Assembly: GCA_047638675.1 (NCBI GenBank)
Contig: JBLIML010000003.1
Coordinates: 1 to 64,000 of the forward strand
Direction of reading: 5' to 3'
DNA: 64,000 nt
DNA from: WLWS01 sp047638675
GTDB taxonomy: Bacteria > Pseudomonadota > Gammaproteobacteria > Eutrophobiales > Eutrophobiaceae
Part shown: piece by piece, positions 8,642-16,930 of the stretch
Position numbering within the stretch: position 1 is the first letter of the stretch
Layout: each line of letters opens with the position of its first letter
The notes under the pieces: model-generated
Databases searched by the model: none
Told to the model about the DNA's origin: nothing
What the model saw: only the letters and a program-made list of their open reading frames with translations
Program-made: the position numbers and the translations under genes

Positions 8642-8887
8642 ATGGCAAAAATAATATTTAATTCCGCACAACTCCGATTCACAAACGAGGTGCAACAGGT
8701 TGAGCTTGCAGTAAAGAGTTATCGGGAGTTATTAAAAGAATTAGTCAATCTTTACCCCGGGATGTCTCCAGACGATCTGGGAAATTATATGATCATGATT
8801 GATGGACTCATCATTCAAACTCCATTCCTGGAAAAGCTCGACCCTGAAAGCGAGCTCATTTTTATTAGAAAAATTGCAGCTGGATAA
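8642..8887 (+). CDS. MoaD/ThiS-like ubiquitin-fold protein
   Basis: The 81-residue product has the length and pattern of the beta-grasp MoaD/ThiS family, including S-Y-R-E-L-L-K-E-L near 27 and D-P-E-S-E-L-I-F-I-R-K-I at the end. Family members carry a C-terminal Gly-Gly that becomes a thiocarboxylate for sulfur transfer in molybdopterin or thiamin synthesis. Here the end is A-A-G, so the penultimate glycine is alanine. The gene follows the molybdenum hydroxylase large subunit by 24 bp and is probably in the same transcript. It may supply sulfur to the cofactor, or be a non-catalytic partner. The ribosome binding site is weak. Confidence 0.65.
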   Translation: MAKIIFNSAQLRFTNEVQQVELAVKSYRELLKELVNLYPGMSPDDLGNYMIMIDGLIIQTPFLEKLDPESELIFIRKIAAG

Positions 8888-9066
8888 CGTCACTAAAGCT
8901 GTTTCCGGAGTTCTGCTTGAGCGGATTTATTGGGTAGATGCGCTGAAAGGATAAGCTTTGCTGTGAGGGGCTAGCAATGAATTGCCCTCGAGCATGATAA
9001 TTTCAAAGTAACATTCACTTGAAAAACACTTTTCATAACAGTTTCCCAAAATCAAAGGAAAAAAAC

Positions 9067-9456
9067 ATGAGTGTAAATAAAGAGTTAGTCAGGACTCTGG
9101 TGCGTTGTTTTAACGAACAAAACACAGACGAGCTATCCGCCATCATTACCGATGATGTCAAGCATACGGCTGGTGGCAGTGCATTTGATGCTGAGCTCGA
9201 AGGACGCGATGATTTCATGAAGTATATGCAAGATGACGTGTTAGCCAAATTTAATAAAATTCATTTTGACCCCTATAACATTTTTGAGGATAAAGAAATG
9301 AATGTGGTTACTGCTGAGTGGCGAGGTGATTTTGATTTAAAAAATGGCAAGTCTTTTTCAAGCAAAGGGGTGTTTGTCGTCGATATTAAGGATGGAAAAA
9401 TTGATTGGGTAAGGGATTATTTCGATACTGAAAAAACCAAACAGGCGACCAGTTGA
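9067..9456 (+). CDS. NTF2-like (SnoaL-type) small protein
   Basis: A 129-residue protein with the NTF2-fold pattern: N-terminal helix with R-C-F-N-E-Q-N-T-D-E-L, a D-D-V-K-H-T-A-G-G strand, G-R-D-D-F-M-K-Y, and a final curved sheet with E-W-R-G-D-F-D and G-V-F-V-V-D-I-K-D-G-K-I. Such proteins bind or isomerise small hydrophobic or polyketide-like molecules. The frame could be extended upstream to a TTG at 9019, but ATG at 9067 is preceded by AAAGGAAAAAAAC and is the better start. The hydantoinase gene begins one base after its stop, implying translational coupling. The precise reaction is unknown. The upstream gap 8888-9066 shows no clear element. Confidence 0.7.
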   Translation: MSVNKELVRTLVRCFNEQNTDELSAIITDDVKHTAGGSAFDAELEGRDDFMKYMQDDVLAKFNKIHFDPYNIFEDKEMNVVTAEWRGDFDLKNGKSFSSKGVFVVDIKDGKIDWVRDYFDTEKTKQATS

Positions 9457-9457
9457 A

Positions 9458-12400
9458 ATGAAAACCCAGCAATATAAAAAATTAAGGTTCGGAGTTGATA
9501 CGGGCGGTACCTTTACCGACCTAATTATTGAAGGTATTGACGATAGACTACGATTATTCAAAAGTCCTACTACCCCCGATGACCCGATTAGAGGCTTGTT
9601 GGATGTCATTGGCGTCGCTGCTGAAGAGTTGGGCACAACACCTGAAGCTCTGCTGGCCCGGGGAGATATGCTGGTTCATGGTACCACGCGTGCAACTAAT
9701 GCGATTGTTGAACACAAGACTGCACGAACGGGTTTTATTACTACCAAAGGTCATCGAGACATGCTGGTGGTCAGAGAGGGGGGTGGACGAAGTGACTACC
9801 CAATGGACTACTCGCAAGAGTATCCAGATCCTTATATTCCCCGTTCATTGTCTTACGAAGTTCCGGAACGCATTTATGCGGATGGTCGTGTTATCGATGA
9901 GTTAGATGAAGCGGCTGCAATTGAAGTAATTGAACAACTTAAAAAGCAAAAAGTCGAAGCCGTCGCTGTTTGCTTATTGTGGTCGATGGTGAATCCATCT
10001 CATGAAATTACTATCGGTAAGTTGCTGGATAAACATCTGCCAGAGATTCCCTACACACTTTCGCATCAACTAAACCCAACGGTACGCGAATACCGTCGAG
10101 CCTCGTCGACCGCTATTGACGCATCCCTAAAGCCTTTAATGGGTGAATACATTCGTAATCTTGAGGTGCGTCTGCAGGAGGCTGGTTTCGGTGGTCGTCT
10201 GCTCGTATTAACTGCATCCGGTGGAGTGCTCGACGCCAGTGATATTTGGGATACGCCAATCCACACCATCGGTAGTGGACCCGCCGCCGCACCGATAGCA
10301 GGTCGTCACTATGCAAAGCTGGATGCAGACACGGAAACGGCAATTATTACCGATGCAGGTGGTACGACTTATGATGTTGGTCTGGTGCAAAATGGTCAGA
10401 TCCCCTGGACGCGGGAAAATATGGTAGGTGGTCAAAAACAGGGATTTATAACCGGGTTCGCTGCAGTAGATGTGCGAAGTGTTGGAGCCGGTGGTGGCTC
10501 CATTGGCTGGGTTGATGATGGTGGACTGTTACATGTGGGCCCAGAAAGTGCGGGTTCTGATCCGGGTCCTGCATGTTGGGGTCGCGGTGGCACTCGTCCA
10601 ACGGTAACTGACGCCTGTGCCGTACTCGGTTACATTGACCCGGATTTCTATCTTGGCGGCGCTATGCAAATCGATGTTGCGGCGGCAGAAAAAGCCATTA
10701 TGGCGGATGTAGGTGAACCATTGGATTTGGTTCTGGAAGAGGCTGCGGCAGCAATTTTTGATCTGGCCTGCCAGAATATGGTGGTGGCCATTGAAGATAT
10801 TACCCTCAGCCGAGGAATAGATCATGGAAAAGCTACCATGATCGGCGGCGGCGGCGGCGGCGGGTTGTATTCAGCATGCATTGCTTCAAAGTTGGGCGTA
10901 AATCAAATTGTTATTCCTTCAGTGGCGGCGGCCCTCAGCGCTGCGGGTTCACTACTTTCTGACCTGCGTCGTGATTTTACCACTACGAGTTTGATGTTAA
11001 CGACGGTATTTGATTACGAAACAGCAAATCAAATCCTGGCAGATCTTAAGACCAAATGCGAAGCCTTTGCGACTGCTTCAGCTAGCACCAGCGTGACCAT
11101 CCGTTACAGTATCGAAGCACGTTACCCGGACCAGGCCTGGGAAATAGAAGTACCATTGCGTGGTTCACATTATTCTGGAGAAGAAGAGCTAAGCAACTTA
11201 ATTGAAGATTTTCATGCGCATCATCGCGAACTATTTGCCATTGCCGACCTTAGCTCACCCGTCGAAATTATTGCCTGGCGCGCCGAGGTCTCCTGTAAGT
11301 TGCATAATAATACTGCATCCACTGCAGAATTTGGTGAGGCAGCACATGATGTAAAGGCTAGCCGACGCGCCTACTTTCAGGGTATTGGTTGGGTCGATGC
11401 CAACGCATATAGAGCAGAATCTATAAAAACAGAGACGACTATTGACGGACCGGCTTTTATTGAGTCCCCGGTGACAACGATTATCGTGCCACCGAATGCA
11501 AAAGCGTCCAAGCTTGATAGTTCATCATTCAAGATCGTGCCAGGCGTATCTGCGGCGCATGGACAGGCGCAGGAGCTTGGCGATCCTGATGCGAAAATGA
11601 CGGGCCACGAGTTGGCAATGGTTAACAGTCAGCTCGAATCTGTGGTGATAGCGATGCGCAACACGCTGCTGCGTACCGCACGTTCCGCTGTCATGAATAT
11701 GGCCCGTGATTTTGTTTGCGGCATTCTGACTGCCGAAAATGAAGTGTTGGCGGCCTGTGAGGGAATACCTTGTATGATCATGAGTGGTCCAGACATCCAG
11801 GCGCGCTACATCAAGCAATGGCATCCGGAATTAAAGCAGGGCGATGCCTTCGTGCATAACGATCCCTATACCGGCAATACTCACGCGGCGGACTGGACTA
11901 TTTTCATGCCAGTGATTGATGACAATGGTCAACATCGTGCGACCGTGTACGCAAAAGCGCACATGGCTGATTGCGGTAACTCTATCCCAACTACTTTTTT
12001 TGCTACTGCAAAAGATGTGTATGAGGAGGGCGCATTAATATTTCCCGGGACGAAAGTCCAGACTAACTATGAGTTGCATGAGGACTTTATTCGTCAATGT
12101 CGTGTACGTATACGCGTGGCAGATACCTGGTACGGTGATTTCCTTGCCATGATGGGTGCTTGTCGTATTGGTGAGCAGCGACTGCAAGAGTTAATTAAAT
12201 CGTTGCCGGAGAAGGGTCTGGAAACCTTTTCCAAAGATTGGATGGACTACTCTGAACGACGTATGGTGTCCGCACTAAAAGAAATGCCATGTGGTAATAC
12301 CAGGGTCACGCTACACCATGATCCTGTGCCTGGTGCAGAAGATGGTGTGCCGGTTAATGTGGATCTTAAATCCGATCCTGAAAAGGCAAAAATCACGATC

Positions 12401-13390
12401 GACTTACGCGACAATTTGGATTGTTTACCCTTTGGTATGAACCTGTCTGAATCGACGATTACCTCAGCGGCCATGTTTGGTGTGTTTTCCAGTATCCGCC
12501 AGCATGTGCCACTTAACGCAGGTAGTTTTCGTCGTATTGAAGTGCTACTCCGTGAAGGTTGCATGATTGGTATTCCAAAGCATCCGTTCAGTTGTTCTGT
12601 AGCAACCACCAATTTGTCTGAACTGGCTGGTAAGGCGGTGACGCTTGGTTTTGCAAAATTAGGTGACGGCTTTGGTTTAGCCGAGTTGGGACGGCATATG
12701 CCACCTGCCATGGCCGTTGTGTCCGGTATTGATCCGAGGCCGGGCCGTGGCGCCTTCCAGAACTTTCTATGCCTGTTAGTCTGCAATGGACCCGGTGCAC
12801 CGAATGCAGATGGTTGGCTAACCAGCATCGGTCTGGGCGTCGCTGGCTTGCAACAACACGATCCGATTGAAGTCGATGAAATGAAATACCCGATCCTGAT
12901 TCGCGCCCAATACTTAATGTCTGATACCGAAGGCGCTGGTCGACATACGGGTTCACCTAGCGCCTATGTCGAGTATGAACCCATCGATACAACAATCGAG
13001 GCCTTATTTACCAGCGACGGTACGGTGAATGCGCCCATTGGCATCCGCGGTGGTGGAAATGGTGCTAAAGCCCAGCAATTCAAACGCAACAAGAAGGGTG
13101 AACTGGAAGTGCTTGATCTGTGTGCGCGTGTCACTGTGGCACCTGGCGAATCTTTGGTGTCTATTTGCACTGGGGCAGGTGGCTATGGATTGCCAATAAC
13201 TCGCGATTGTGATCGCGTTGCCCGTGATGTAAGAGAAGGTTATGTAACTAAAGAACGTGCGAAAAATATTTATGGTGTTGTCTTTAACGACGACGGCAGT
13301 GTCGATGTCGAGAACACCGCAAAGCTGAGAGGGCGCATGGATAACGTAAAAACTCAGACTGCAGCAGATGATTCACTGTCAGTAGCGTAA
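9458..13390 (+). CDS. Fused HyuA-HyuB ATP-dependent hydantoinase / 5-oxoprolinase-like protein
   Basis: A 1310-residue single chain carries both halves of the family. The HyuA-like part (about 1-690) has F-G-V-D-T-G-G-T-F-T-D, V-H-G-T-T-R-A-T-N-A, D-A-G-G-T-T-Y-D-V-G and a glycine-run adenosine motif. The HyuB-like part (about 715-1290) has R-T-A-R-S-A-V-M-N-M-A-R-D-F and N-D-P-Y-T-G-N-T-H. Fused proteins of this size include 5-oxoprolinase and cyclic-amide hydrolases, which open a lactam or imide ring using ATP in the cytoplasm. It is coupled to the upstream NTF2-like gene. The substrate cannot be read from sequence; cyclic amides made by the neighbouring Mo-hydroxylase are a reasonable guess. 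A split HyuA/HyuB pair occurs later in the window. Confidence 0.92.
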   Translation: MKTQQYKKLRFGVDTGGTFTDLIIEGIDDRLRLFKSPTTPDDPIRGLLDVIGVAAEELGTTPEALLARGDMLVHGTTRATNAIVEHKTARTGFITTKGHRDMLVVREGGGRSDYPMDYSQEYPDPYIPRSLSYEVPERIYADGRVIDELDEAAAIEVIEQLKKQKVEAVAVCLLWSMVNPSHEITIGKLLDKHLPEIPYTLSHQLNPTVREYRRASSTAIDASLKPLMGEYIRNLEVRLQEAGFGGRLLVLTASGGVLDASDIWDTPIHTIGSGPAAAPIAGRHYAKLDADTETAIITDAGGTTYDVGLVQNGQIPWTRENMVGGQKQGFITGFAAVDVRSVGAGGGSIGWVDDGGLLHVGPESAGSDPGPACWGRGGTRPTVTDACAVLGYIDPDFYLGGAMQIDVAAAEKAIMADVGEPLDLVLEEAAAAIFDLACQNMVVAIEDITLSRGIDHGKATMIGGGGGGGLYSACIASKLGVNQIVIPSVAAALSAAGSLLSDLRRDFTTTSLMLTTVFDYETANQILADLKTKCEAFATASASTSVTIRYSIEARYPDQAWEIEVPLRGSHYSGEEELSNLIEDFHAHHRELFAIADLSSPVEIIAWRAEVSCKLHNNTASTAEFGEAAHDVKASRRAYFQGIGWVDANAYRAESIKTETTIDGPAFIESPVTTIIVPPNAKASKLDSSSFKIVPGVSAAHGQAQELGDPDAKMTGHELAMVNSQLESVVIAMRNTLLRTARSAVMNMARDFVCGILTAENEVLAACEGIPCMIMSGPDIQARYIKQWHPELKQGDAFVHNDPYTGNTHAADWTIFMPVIDDNGQHRATVYAKAHMADCGNSIPTTFFATAKDVYEEGALIFPGTKVQTNYELHEDFIRQCRVRIRVADTWYGDFLAMMGACRIGEQRLQELIKSLPEKGLETFSKDWMDYSERRMVSALKEMPCGNTRVTLHHDPVPGAEDGVPVNVDLKSDPEKAKITIDLRDNLDCLPFGMNLSESTITSAAMFGVFSSIRQHVPLNAGSFRRIEVLLREGCMIGIPKHPFSCSVATTNLSELAGKAVTLGFAKLGDGFGLAELGRHMPPAMAVVSGIDPRPGRGAFQNFLCLLVCNGPGAPNADGWLTSIGLGVAGLQQHDPIEVDEMKYPILIRAQYLMSDTEGAGRHTGSPSAYVEYEPIDTTIEALFTSDGTVNAPIGIRGGGNGAKAQQFKRNKKGELEVLDLCARVTVAPGESLVSICTGAGGYGLPITRDCDRVARDVREGYVTKERAKNIYGVVFNDDGSVDVENTAKLRGRMDNVKTQTAADDSLSVA
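10843..10863. repeat. (CGG)7 triplet tract within the hydantoinase gene
   Basis: Seven tandem CGG triplets, read in frame as GGC codons, encode a run of seven glycines in the adenosine-binding loop of the HyuA part. Slippage would add or remove glycines without a frameshift. Confidence 0.8.
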
Positions 13391-13444
13391 TAACATTTCG
13401 ACTTTTACGCTAGAATAGTGTGATTCACACGACTTAAATATCAT

Positions 13445-14752
13445 ATGAAAAAGCTATTAGCCTATTTTATAAAAATAATTGGCCCTGCTGCAGTAATTAC
13501 CGCGGGGACGATGGGAGCTGGTTCCACGTCGTCATTAATTCTCGCCGGCGCCTGGTTTCAATATGATTTGCTCTGGCTTGCCATATTAATCTTGCCGCTA
13601 TTTGTTGTTTCGGTTGATTCAGCATCGAGATTAGGCCTGGTTAATAAAGATCGCGGTATGTTTTCTTTGATTCGTGAATTTATTCATCCTGGTGTTGCCT
13701 GGTTAATTATTATGATTCATATACCTGTGCATATCTTTGTCGGGATGGCGCACATGTCGATTATGACCTCAGCAACTATGGCTTTGTTTGGTTACTCTCC
13801 AACAGACGCGGCGATTACTTTTCCTCTAGTAGAGGTTGCTCTATCAATTAGTTTTTCACTCGCGCTTATTTGGCTGTTAACCTCCGGCGGTTATGAGCGC
13901 ATGCAGAAATTGATGACGGCTGGCATGCTTGCGATGTTTATTTGTTTTTTAATTGTGGCCTTACGTGGCTTCCAGGAGATTAGTGCAATCTTGATGGGCC
14001 TTGTGCCGAATATACCTTCAGATCTACCTGTGCCGGGGCAGAATTTTAGTCGTGACAGTGGCCTTTCAATGCTCGCCATCATTGGCAGCGTACTCGCACC
14101 CGGTGCGCTATTTGGCATCTCCTACCTGAGTGCCGATAGTCATAGTGGCGCGCTTGATTTGAAGAAGGAATTTCGAAAGTCAATTATCAACCTGGGGGTT
14201 TTATACGGCGGGTATTCTGTCTTTGTCATCGTCGCGGGTGGTTTTGCCCTTTACCCTCTTGCGAATCACGCGGATATCGATTCCGTAAGCGAAGCCAGTA
14301 AGATACTGGTACGGGCCTTTCCGGAAGGTATTAGTTTTCTTGCGCCAATCGTTTTTTCGTTTGGCATGTTGATAGCGGCAATAACAACTTACGTGGTTAT
14401 TGTAGAGGTGACTAGCTATGCCTTTTTAGACATATTGCGTTTGAATTGGCACTACGCTAAAGATAACGTTATGTTTAAACGAACATTGATGGCGATGATT
14501 TTGATCCCCGGCCTGTCATCACCATTTTGGGATTTTCCTGCATTGGCCAAGAATCTCTTACTCATGGGGGTGAATACCCTTGTTATACCTTTAGCATTTT
14601 TTGTATTGTTAATTTTGCTAAATAAGAAAGCCGTGATGGGTGAACATGTGGTGAGCGCGAAAAGAAATATTATTTTGATTGCAGGCTTAGTATTGTCAGT
14701 TAGTTTATCTATTATGAATTTACCGGAAGTTATCCGAATGTTTAGCAATTAA
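13445..14752 (+). CDS. NRAMP-related membrane transporter lacking canonical metal motifs
   Basis: The 435-residue protein is a polytopic membrane protein of about 11 hydrophobic segments with the NRAMP/COG1914 layout. TM1 begins I-I-G-P-A-A-V-I-T-A-G-T-M-G-A-G-S and TM6 has A-P-G-A-L-F-G-I-S-Y-L-S-A-D. True manganese/iron NRAMPs carry D-P-G-N in TM1 and M-P-H in TM6; both are missing here, so divalent metal transport is doubtful. It follows the fused hydantoinase by 54 bp and may import an organic substrate or a different ion. The start ATG is at 13445 with no strong ribosome binding site. Confidence 0.75.
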   Translation: MKKLLAYFIKIIGPAAVITAGTMGAGSTSSLILAGAWFQYDLLWLAILILPLFVVSVDSASRLGLVNKDRGMFSLIREFIHPGVAWLIIMIHIPVHIFVGMAHMSIMTSATMALFGYSPTDAAITFPLVEVALSISFSLALIWLLTSGGYERMQKLMTAGMLAMFICFLIVALRGFQEISAILMGLVPNIPSDLPVPGQNFSRDSGLSMLAIIGSVLAPGALFGISYLSADSHSGALDLKKEFRKSIINLGVLYGGYSVFVIVAGGFALYPLANHADIDSVSEASKILVRAFPEGISFLAPIVFSFGMLIAAITTYVVIVEVTSYAFLDILRLNWHYAKDNVMFKRTLMAMILIPGLSSPFWDFPALAKNLLLMGVNTLVIPLAFFVLLILLNKKAVMGEHVVSAKRNIILIAGLVLSVSLSIMNLPEVIRMFSN

Positions 14753-14801
14753 GATTTTAGTTGGGATTCATTAAATGCGGATAATTAGACAAGGAGAACA
14801 G

Positions 14802-14864
14802 ATGGTGTACGTAGAGCAACACGCAGCTTTCACTATTAAAATTAGAGGACAAGCCGGCAGATGA
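14802..14864 (+). CDS. Possible 20-residue leader ORF before the LLM oxidoreductase
   Basis: An ATG at 14802 sits six bases after a strong AAGGAGA ribosome binding site (14791-14797). It opens a 20-codon frame whose TGA (14862-14864) overlaps the ATG of the next gene (14861) as ATGA. This is the layout of a translated leader that couples translation to the following gene. The peptide has no recognisable family. The downstream gene has only a weaker AGAGG of its own, about 12 bases before its start. Confidence 0.45.
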   Translation: MVYVEQHAAFTIKIRGQAGR

Positions 14865-15862
14865 ATACAAAAATCAGTATGATGATAGCGGGCACATATC
14901 CCATGCAGGATTACATCGGCCTGGCACAACAAATCGAAAACTATGGTTTTGATGAACTACATATAGCCGATGATTTGATTATGCGACCGGCCTGGCCAAT
15001 ATTAACCTTAATTGGACATAACACAGAACGAATTAAACTCGGGCCTGCCATCGTCTCTCCAATGATGGCCCATCCTGTTTACCACGCTGCAAACCTGATT
15101 GCACTCGATGAAATTACCGGTGGTCGTGCGATATGCGGAGTTGGCAGAGGTGGTTTAAACCCAATGGTTGGCCTGAAAAAACCGAAAAGCACGATAAAGA
15201 TGTTGCGAGAGGCTGTGCAGTTAATGCGGAAAGTCATCGCGCAGGATACGAGCCCTTTTGACGGCGAGTATTTTCACGCAGCGCCTGAACTTGTGTTTCA
15301 TCACAAACCTGTACGAGAGGATATTCCGATATTTATCGGAACCTGGGGCCCAATAGTGGCACAACTTGGAGGGGAAGTGGGGATTGGGACGAAAGCGGAC
15401 TGCGTATCTGATCCGGCCTATGTCAGTAAACTTCGTGATAACGTCCATATTGGGGCAAAACGAGTGGGTAAAAATCCGGACGACATGGAAATGATTGTTG
15501 GACCACTCTGTTCGATTTCAACAGACCGTGCCGCTGCTACCCGAACCATGAAAGAATTGTTGGCCATCTATCTTCCCTTCCTTAGCCCAACGAAAGAAGC
15601 AGTGGGCATTGATGAAGATGCGATTAAAAAAGCCAATGCGGCCTACCTTGCTGGCGATCATGAGAAGGCAGCATCCTTCGTTCCTGACCAGGCTGTAAAG
15701 AGCTTTTCACTGACCGGGACACCGGAGGACATCATTCCACAGATCGAAGCGCTGATCGAAGCGGGTGCTACAAATATCACCTTCGGTCCGCCTCATGGGC
15801 CAAATGCGATGGAAGCAATCAAGCTTCTCGGCGAAAAAGTGTTACCGAATATTCAAAGATAA
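14861..15862 (+). CDS. LLM-class flavin-dependent oxidoreductase (TIM-barrel)
   Basis: The 333-residue product has the luciferase-like monooxygenase / F420-dependent reductase fold: Y-I-G-L-A-Q-Q-I-E-N-Y-G-F-D-E-L-H near the N-terminus, I-K-L-G-P-A-I-V-S-P in the next strand, then L-D-E-I-T-G-G-R-A-I-C-G-V-G-R-G and D-I-P-I-F-I-G-T-W-G-P. The family oxidises or reduces organic substrates with FMNH2 or F420; nothing here decides between them, and FMN is usual in gammaproteobacteria. The final G-A-T-N-I-T-F-G-P-P-H-G-P resembles the methylene-H4MPT-reductase branch. It lies in the molybdenum-hydroxylase/hydantoinase gene run and may handle an intermediate of that pathway. Confidence 0.85.
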   Translation: MNTKISMMIAGTYPMQDYIGLAQQIENYGFDELHIADDLIMRPAWPILTLIGHNTERIKLGPAIVSPMMAHPVYHAANLIALDEITGGRAICGVGRGGLNPMVGLKKPKSTIKMLREAVQLMRKVIAQDTSPFDGEYFHAAPELVFHHKPVREDIPIFIGTWGPIVAQLGGEVGIGTKADCVSDPAYVSKLRDNVHIGAKRVGKNPDDMEMIVGPLCSISTDRAAATRTMKELLAIYLPFLSPTKEAVGIDEDAIKKANAAYLAGDHEKAASFVPDQAVKSFSLTGTPEDIIPQIEALIEAGATNITFGPPHGPNAMEAIKLLGEKVLPNIQR

Positions 15863-15895
15863 ACAACAATCAAAATCCAACTAAGGAAAACTGAA

Positions 15896-16327
15896 ATGTC
15901 CAAAGACAATGAGAAACTGCTCGCGGAATATCCTGCTGCATGGTCTGCGCATGATATAGATAAAGTCCAGACATTTTTTACCGATGATTGTGTTTACTCC
16001 GATCCGACACTGGGTGTGGTGAAGCATGGCAAGAAGGGGTTGCTGGAATTCGCAGAAGAAATATTTAGCATGCAACCTGATTTTCATCTTGAGTATTCTG
16101 AATATTTCGCGACAGAAACTCATGGCGCATCTGTGTGGACGATTACTAATACATGGAATGGAAAATTTCACGGTGTTGATGTAAGCGGTAAAAAAGTCAG
16201 CTTCACCGGCACCACCATATTCGAATTCAAAAATGGAAAAATCAGCAAGAATACCGATTACTGGGATCTTACCCCTCTGATGCTGCAATTGGGTGTACTG
16301 ACGACGGATCTTAGAGCATGTAAATAA
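15896..16327 (+). CDS. NTF2-like / SnoaL-type small protein
   Basis: A 143-residue cytoplasmic protein with the SnoaL-like pattern. The start has A-W-S-A-H-D-I-D-K-V-Q-T-F-F-T-D-D-C-V-Y-S-D-P, followed by G-K-K-G-L-L-E-F and a long beta-sheet segment ending in F-E-F-K-N-G-K-I-S-K-N-T-D-Y-W-D. The early Trp, His and Asp and the final T-D-Y-W-D are typical of the ester-cyclase/steroid-isomerase-like group. A good AAGGAAAACTGAA ribosome binding site precedes ATG 15896. It is the last gene of the run that starts at 4985. The reaction is unknown. Confidence 0.75.
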   Translation: MSKDNEKLLAEYPAAWSAHDIDKVQTFFTDDCVYSDPTLGVVKHGKKGLLEFAEEIFSMQPDFHLEYSEYFATETHGASVWTITNTWNGKFHGVDVSGKKVSFTGTTIFEFKNGKISKNTDYWDLTPLMLQLGVLTTDLRACK

Positions 16328-16364
16328 TCTATTTTGATTCTCTATATAGGAGATTATTCGCTGA

Positions 16365-16625
16365 ATGACCGACAATTTTAGATGGGGTGAACTGGGTGTT
16401 TATGGTGGAGGAATTATTCGGGGAGCAAAGACTCTCCGGCTAGATCATTTTGCACAGGAAGGCTTGCGTCTGTTGAATTTCAATGTCGAAGTCCAGTGTA
16501 CAGCCACCCGCTCGTCCCTCATGACGGGTAGATATCCAATCTGCTCAGGGACAACAAAAGTCGTATGGTGATAGCTCTATGGTCTAGTGCAGTGAGAAAT
16601 CACCCTGGCTGAACTCCATATCCCA
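16365..16625 (+). pseudogene. Arylsulfatase remnant
   Basis: The frame from ATG 16365 reads M-T-D-N-F-R-W-G-E-L-G-V-Y-G-G-G and later A-Q-E-G-L-R-L-L-N-F-N-V, then V-Q-C-T-A-T-R-S-S-L-M-T-G-R-Y-P-I. This is the N-terminal region of a type I sulfatase, including the formylglycine-site Cys (C-T-A-T-R against the usual C-x-P-S-R, so the Pro is Ala). A TGA follows ...T-T-K-V-V-W at 16569. Another frame just downstream still shows E-I-T-L-A-E-L, the next conserved sulfatase segment, at about 16595-16620. The first 10-20 residues and most of the protein are gone, so this is a decayed gene even though an AGGAG lies upstream. The following gap to 16930 holds no other feature. Confidence 0.75.
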
Positions 16626-16930
16626 CAATGATAAAAACTTACTTGAGTGAACGCCTGGAAGACATTTACTCAGTGTATTCTTCCTTCCTTGAATTGAAAA
16701 TTCCAGATTAAAAAATTTCCCTCTACAGCTTGTAGATATGTTTGGCCAATTGTTAGTCCATTAGATAATACAAAATACAAAAAATAATGCGGATGCTGGA
16801 TTGGTAATATACAAGCTTTGAAATTGACATGAATAATAATAACTTATGAGTCAGTTGACTAAGATGTAAGAATTAGATAATAATTCAATCCGTACAGTAA
16901 CAGGCTTAACTATTCAGGATGCAAAACATA

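Noticed and set aside
13418..13430. GTGTGATTCACAC dyad before the NRAMP-like gene as a CRP site
   Set aside because: CRP sites need six bases between TGTGA and TCACA; here there is one. It may still be an operator for something else.
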